Shown one piece after another: positions 61,175 through 64,000 of a stretch of 64,000 nucleotides of DNA. How positions within the stretch are numbered: the stretch's first letter is position 1; each line of letters begins with the position of its first letter. This DNA is from Streptomyces sp. MUM 178J (GTDB taxonomy: Bacteria > Actinomycetota > Actinomycetes > Streptomycetales > Streptomycetaceae). Made by a program: the position numbers and the translations under genes. Below the pieces are notes generated by a model. It was not told where the DNA came from and did not search any database. It worked only from the letters and a program-made list of their open reading frames with translations. The DNA is taken from contig NZ_JADWYQ010000023.1 in NCBI RefSeq assembly GCF_022414575.1, positions 1 through 64,000 on the forward strand, read 5' to 3'.

Positions 61175-62434
61175 TCAACTGACAGCGGCGCTCGCGTTGT
61201 GGACGGGGCTCCGCTCTTTGCGGCCCTCCGCGTGGAGCAGGACCGCCGCTCCGAGTCCCAGGACCGAGCCGACCGCCATGATGATCAGGGCCGGGGTGGT
61301 GTCGGTGCCGGCCAGACCGAAGGTGAGCGGCGGCCCGCAGAGCAGGCCGAGACTGTAGGCGAAGGAGATCGCAGCGCCGTAGCGTCCCTTGAGGCGCGCT
61401 GGGCTGAGCTTGGCTGCCAGTGGTTTCAAGCTGGGGGCGACCAGCACTTCAGGGAGGGCAAAGTAGGCTCCGTAGCAGGCGACCAAGACCCAGCGCAGTG
61501 GGGAGCCGTGGTCCTGCAGGCACACAGCCAACAGTGGGATGCCTGCTCCCCACAGGACGAAGGCGAGGGCCAGGGCCTTCGGTTCCTTGATTCGCTGCGC
61601 GAAGGCTCGTGCCCGCCCGCCGATGATGAAGACGGCCACCCCGTTGCTGGCGATGAGCACTGATGCCATGGCAGCCGCGTCGGCAACGGATGCCTGTAGG
61701 AGTGCAGGGACGACCGTGTCTAGTTGGGCCATGGCAAAGGCGACCACGCAGAACTGTACGAGCAGCAGCGGAACGAACCGCCGGTCGCGGTACGGCGTGA
61801 GTACCGACCCTGGGCGCGTGCCGCTGTCTGGTGCGGCCTCGGAGGCGCGGAGGGTGGTTCCCCTGGAGATGTAGGCCAGAACTCCGGCGAACAGGAGGAA
61901 GGTGAGCCCGTTGGCCATGATGAACCAGCGCAGCATGTTGTCGCCCATGCCGCTCACGAGGATTCCGGAGAATAGCGCCGGGACAGCGACGACAAGGTTC
62001 GCCACCCGATGCTGGGCGGCGAAGATCCGCGGGAGCGCCTCTGGCCCCAGCACCCGTTCCAGGAAGGCAAGTTGGCTGCTGAAGAACAGTTCATTGGACA
62101 GGCCGATGAGGACTGCGCTGACCAGCGGCCAGGGCCAGTGCGTAAACGCCGAGAGCGCCATCCAGCCGGTTGCCTGACCTGTCATCGCCAGGAGTAGCAT
62201 GGAGCGCGAGCCGAACCGGTCCACCAGGTGTCCCGCGACAGGGTTGAACAGCAGGCCCGTCACGGCGAGCGTACCGAAGTAGACTCCGAGCTGACTGGCA
62301 GTCAAGTGGCGGGCGCTGGTGAGGTAGATGACGGTGAGGGGCAGCACGAGGCCGTTGCCGATGGCCGAGAGCATGTAGCCGCCGAGGTACGCCCGCATCC
62401 GGCCGTCCCACCGAGTTGCTGCTGCTGTCGTCAT
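61175..62434 (-). CDS. MFS transporter
   Basis: 419 residues, twelve hydrophobic segments; MFS motif A-like GHLVDRFGSRSMLLLAMTGQ between TM2 and TM3, and a similar half in the second bundle. Resembles drug/small-molecule exporters. Overlaps the radical-SAM-like gene stop by 4 bases. Likely exporter of the operon product or of a toxic intermediate. Confidence 0.9.
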   Translation of the reverse strand: MTTAAATRWDGRMRAYLGGYMLSAIGNGLVLPLTVIYLTSARHLTASQLGVYFGTLAVTGLLFNPVAGHLVDRFGSRSMLLLAMTGQATGWMALSAFTHWPWPLVSAVLIGLSNELFFSSQLAFLERVLGPEALPRIFAAQHRVANLVVAVPALFSGILVSGMGDNMLRWFIMANGLTFLLFAGVLAYISRGTTLRASEAAPDSGTRPGSVLTPYRDRRFVPLLLVQFCVVAFAMAQLDTVVPALLQASVADAAAMASVLIASNGVAVFIIGGRARAFAQRIKEPKALALAFVLWGAGIPLLAVCLQDHGSPLRWVLVACYGAYFALPEVLVAPSLKPLAAKLSPARLKGRYGAAISFAYSLGLLCGPPLTFGLAGTDTTPALIIMAVGSVLGLGAAVLLHAEGRKERSPVHNASAAVS

Positions 62435-63576
62435 GCGCGGACCTCGAAGGGGGCGGGCGCAGCCGGATAGCGGTGGCTGAAGCAGGGCTTGGCGATCCGG
62501 ACGTCCTCGTAGCGGTGGCGTTTCTCCGCGGGGTCTTGGGCACGCAGCTTGGTCTTGCGGAACTGGTCGAGGTCGATGCGCCGGCCGGCACCTACCACGA
62601 TCTCGGGCAGGCGTGTGGGGTGGACGCCGATCTGGACGCGCATCTTCTTCAGGTACTCGATCTGCTTGATGATGCAGTAGCTGCAGTCGAGGCAGACCTC
62701 GATGTTCTCCGACCAGGCGAACCAGGACGATGTCGCTTCGAGCTTCCGCTCTCCGGTGGGGATGGTGAGCAGGTTGTAGTTGCTCTTGAGGTTCTCGATG
62801 AATATCTCAGCGCGGGTCAGCATGCGCAGGAAGTTGATGTCGCCAGTCGTTCCCTCGGCCAGGACGATCTGGTTGTCGGACACGGCGAACTCGTAGCCGA
62901 GTTCGGCGACGACTTCCAGGTTCCTGGGGGCGCCCAGGTCGTGCACCCAGCACTCGGTGCCGTGCAGGTGAGCGGCTGCACAGCTGGTCTTATGGAAACT
63001 GCGCACACGGGCCTCGTCGCAGTAGGCGACCAGTTGGTCCTCGACGGGGATCTGGATGCGCTTCTTCTTGTACGGGTCGTGGAGTCCTCCGAGGACGAGG
63101 TATCCGGTGTGCTCGGCGGCTACCTCGACGAAGCGGCGCAGCGTGGCCGGGTCGTCGTTCTGCCCCCGGATGATGGGGCGTGTGAAGACCAGGGTGTTCG
63201 GGAACAGCGCCCTGAGCTCCTTGATCATCCGGACTCTGTCGTCGAAGGAGATGCCGCCTTCGTCGAGAGCGGTCAGCGAGTAGTACACGACGATCTGCTG
63301 GAGGTGGGAGACGGTCTCGAGCTTCCGGAGCACCTCAGGGTCCGGCCCTGCCTTGGTGAAGATCGCCAGGGGGGCTCGGTGGAACCGCAGTTCCTGCAGT
63401 TTCGCGATGGTGTTGTCGACCTGTTCGGGGATGAACGGGTCGCCGTAGGTGTCGTTGATGGAGGTGGGGATGGACTGTGCCCACTCGGGCGCTCCCGGCT
63501 CAAGCGTCATGACGGGATCACGGGTGATTTCCGGGGCGTTGATGACGGTGAGCGGAAGCTTGTTTGTCGTGGTCAT
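62431..63576 (-). CDS. Radical-SAM-like TIM-barrel protein without N-terminal cluster motif
   Basis: 381 residues from ATG 63576 (CTAGGAGGCC). Barrel-like pieces resemble SPL-type radical SAM enzymes: SINDTYGDPFIPEQ (39-52), LAIFTKAGPDPEVLRKL (70-86), VVYYSLTALDEGG, VFTRPIIRGQND. The canonical CX3CX2C is absent: the first cysteine is Cys186. A different triad, C295-x-x-C298-x-x-C301, lies near the C-terminus. Either the [4Fe-4S] cluster is held by this C-terminal motif or the protein is a non-radical derivative. Immediately upstream of the exporter gene in the operon. Confidence 0.6.
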   Translation of the reverse strand: MTTTNKLPLTVINAPEITRDPVMTLEPGAPEWAQSIPTSINDTYGDPFIPEQVDNTIAKLQELRFHRAPLAIFTKAGPDPEVLRKLETVSHLQQIVVYYSLTALDEGGISFDDRVRMIKELRALFPNTLVFTRPIIRGQNDDPATLRRFVEVAAEHTGYLVLGGLHDPYKKKRIQIPVEDQLVAYCDEARVRSFHKTSCAAAHLHGTECWVHDLGAPRNLEVVAELGYEFAVSDNQIVLAEGTTGDINFLRMLTRAEIFIENLKSNYNLLTIPTGERKLEATSSWFAWSENIEVCLDCSYCIIKQIEYLKKMRVQIGVHPTRLPEIVVGAGRRIDLDQFRKTKLRAQDPAEKRHRYEDVRIAKPCFSHRYPAAPAPFEVRA

Positions 63577-63665
63577 GCGGCCTCCTAGGCCAGGGCGTTC
63601 ATGAGGGCAGAGCAGGACGTGTGCGGGACCGCTCGATGCGCCCAGTCGAGGCGCTCGGCGAGGAT

Positions 63666-64000
63666 CTACCGGGAAGAAATCACGCGCGCCTGGTCGAGCA
63701 CATGGCGGGCGGCGTCTTCGAGATCACCGCTGTTGTCCACGGTGATGTCGTGCGGCAGGGCAGGGGTGATGGAGGTTTCGGTGCTGTGTTTGTCTGACGC
63801 AACGTCGCGGCCGCCGTCACGCTCCAGCAGTCGTCGTCGCCGGATGCCGTCGTCCACAACCACGTGGACGGTGTGGAAGCCGTGTTCCCGAAGCAGAGAC
63901 AGCTCGTCGGGATAGCGGCAGTCCGTCACATAGACCGGGACGCTCTCGGGGATCTCTTCGAGCTGCGCGACCATGCACCGGATCCAGTGGAGGGGTTCCT
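63666..64000 (-). CDS. Deoxynucleoside-monophosphate-kinase-like protein (5' end outside window)
   Basis: C-terminal 110 or so residues of a P-loop kinase: YVTDCRYPDELSLLREHGFH, VVVDDGIRRRRLLERDG, DKHSTET and DITVDNSGDLEDAARHV, the order seen in phage dNMP kinases and dephospho-CoA-kinase relatives. ATG 63974 is in frame, but the frame continues open (EPLHWIRC) to the window edge, so the gene is cut. The P-loop is not in view. 89 nt upstream of the radical-SAM-like gene. Confidence 0.75.
   Translation of the reverse strand, partial: EPLHWIRCMVAQLEEIPESVPVYVTDCRYPDELSLLREHGFHTVHVVVDDGIRRRRLLERDGGRDVASDKHSTETSITPALPHDITVDNSGDLEDAARHVLDQARVISSR

Noticed and set aside
1..64000. CRISPR array among the tandem repeats
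   Set aside because: The repeats are directly contiguous (9, 15 or 40 bp without unique spacers) and no cas gene is present.

Overview
The window is typical Streptomyces-type actinobacterial DNA. It has very high G+C, GTG and TTG starts, chains of ATGA/GTGA/TTGA overlaps, AGGAGG-type ribosome binding sites, and actinobacterial families such as ECF41 sigma factors, zinc-free ribosomal protein paralogues, WXG100-like cell-surface proteins and IS701/IS1182/IS481/IS3 elements. The many decayed genes and IS copies between 40 and 57 kb suggest an accessory part of the chromosome. No rRNA, tRNA or CRISPR was seen.

Layout. (1) 0.2-2.8 kb: a divergent zinc-starvation locus (rpmG-rpmE2-CobW-like-rpsR on minus, rpmB-rpsN on plus) built of cysteine-poor ribosomal protein paralogues around a Zur-like box. 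(2) 2.8-3.6 kb: a gene-free stretch with a perfect 34-bp-arm palindrome and a 40-bp tandem repeat array. (3) 3.6-31.6 kb: one uninterrupted plus-strand exopolysaccharide operon of 21 genes. It holds an initiating phosphosugar transferase, a GDP-mannose/UDP-sugar dehydrogenase, four glycosyltransferase-type enzymes in all, two Wzz-like co-polymerases, an AsnB-type amidotransferase, a fused dehydrogenase, heparinase-like and beta-helix proteins, Wzy, Wzx, a CDP-sugar/C-methyl-sugar cassette, pyruvyl transferase, an RmlC-like epimerase and an aminotransferase. (4) 31.7-41 kb: a PAP2 phosphatase, a ferric-reductase/FMN-protein/ApbE electron-transfer module, a VapBC-like pair, an NDH-2-like oxidoreductase with an ECF41 sigma factor, and a second copy of the CobW-like gene followed by wreckage of rpsR and vapBC.

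(5) 41-57 kb: patchwork. A WXG100-like surface-protein operon is broken by an IS701 element. There are remnants of a CNNM/CBS protein, a histidine kinase and DsbA, an IS1182 element, a TetR/membrane-protein pair, a methyltransferase, a B12-riboswitch-controlled CbtBA cobalt transporter, an HxlR/aldo-keto reductase pair, an IS481 remnant and an IS3 element inserted into a VOC gene. (6) 56.8-64 kb: a tightly packed minus-strand operon of at least nine genes with lower G+C, running off the right edge. It encodes an AurF-type diiron oxygenase, a 2OG-Fe(II) oxygenase-like protein, two nucleoside-monophosphate-kinase-like proteins, a pyrophosphatase-like protein with an altered metal site, two alpha/beta hydrolase-fold proteins, an MFS exporter and a radical-SAM-like protein without the usual N-terminal cysteine motif. 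This is the best candidate for an undescribed system: I read it as a biosynthetic operon, possibly for a nucleotide-derived, oxidised small molecule.

A second theme is short in-frame DNA repeats. Perfect 9-bp and 15-bp tandem repeats sit at protein termini (glycosyltransferase, Wzy, aminotransferase, NDH), and five related palindromic mini-elements are embedded in frame in five exopolysaccharide genes.
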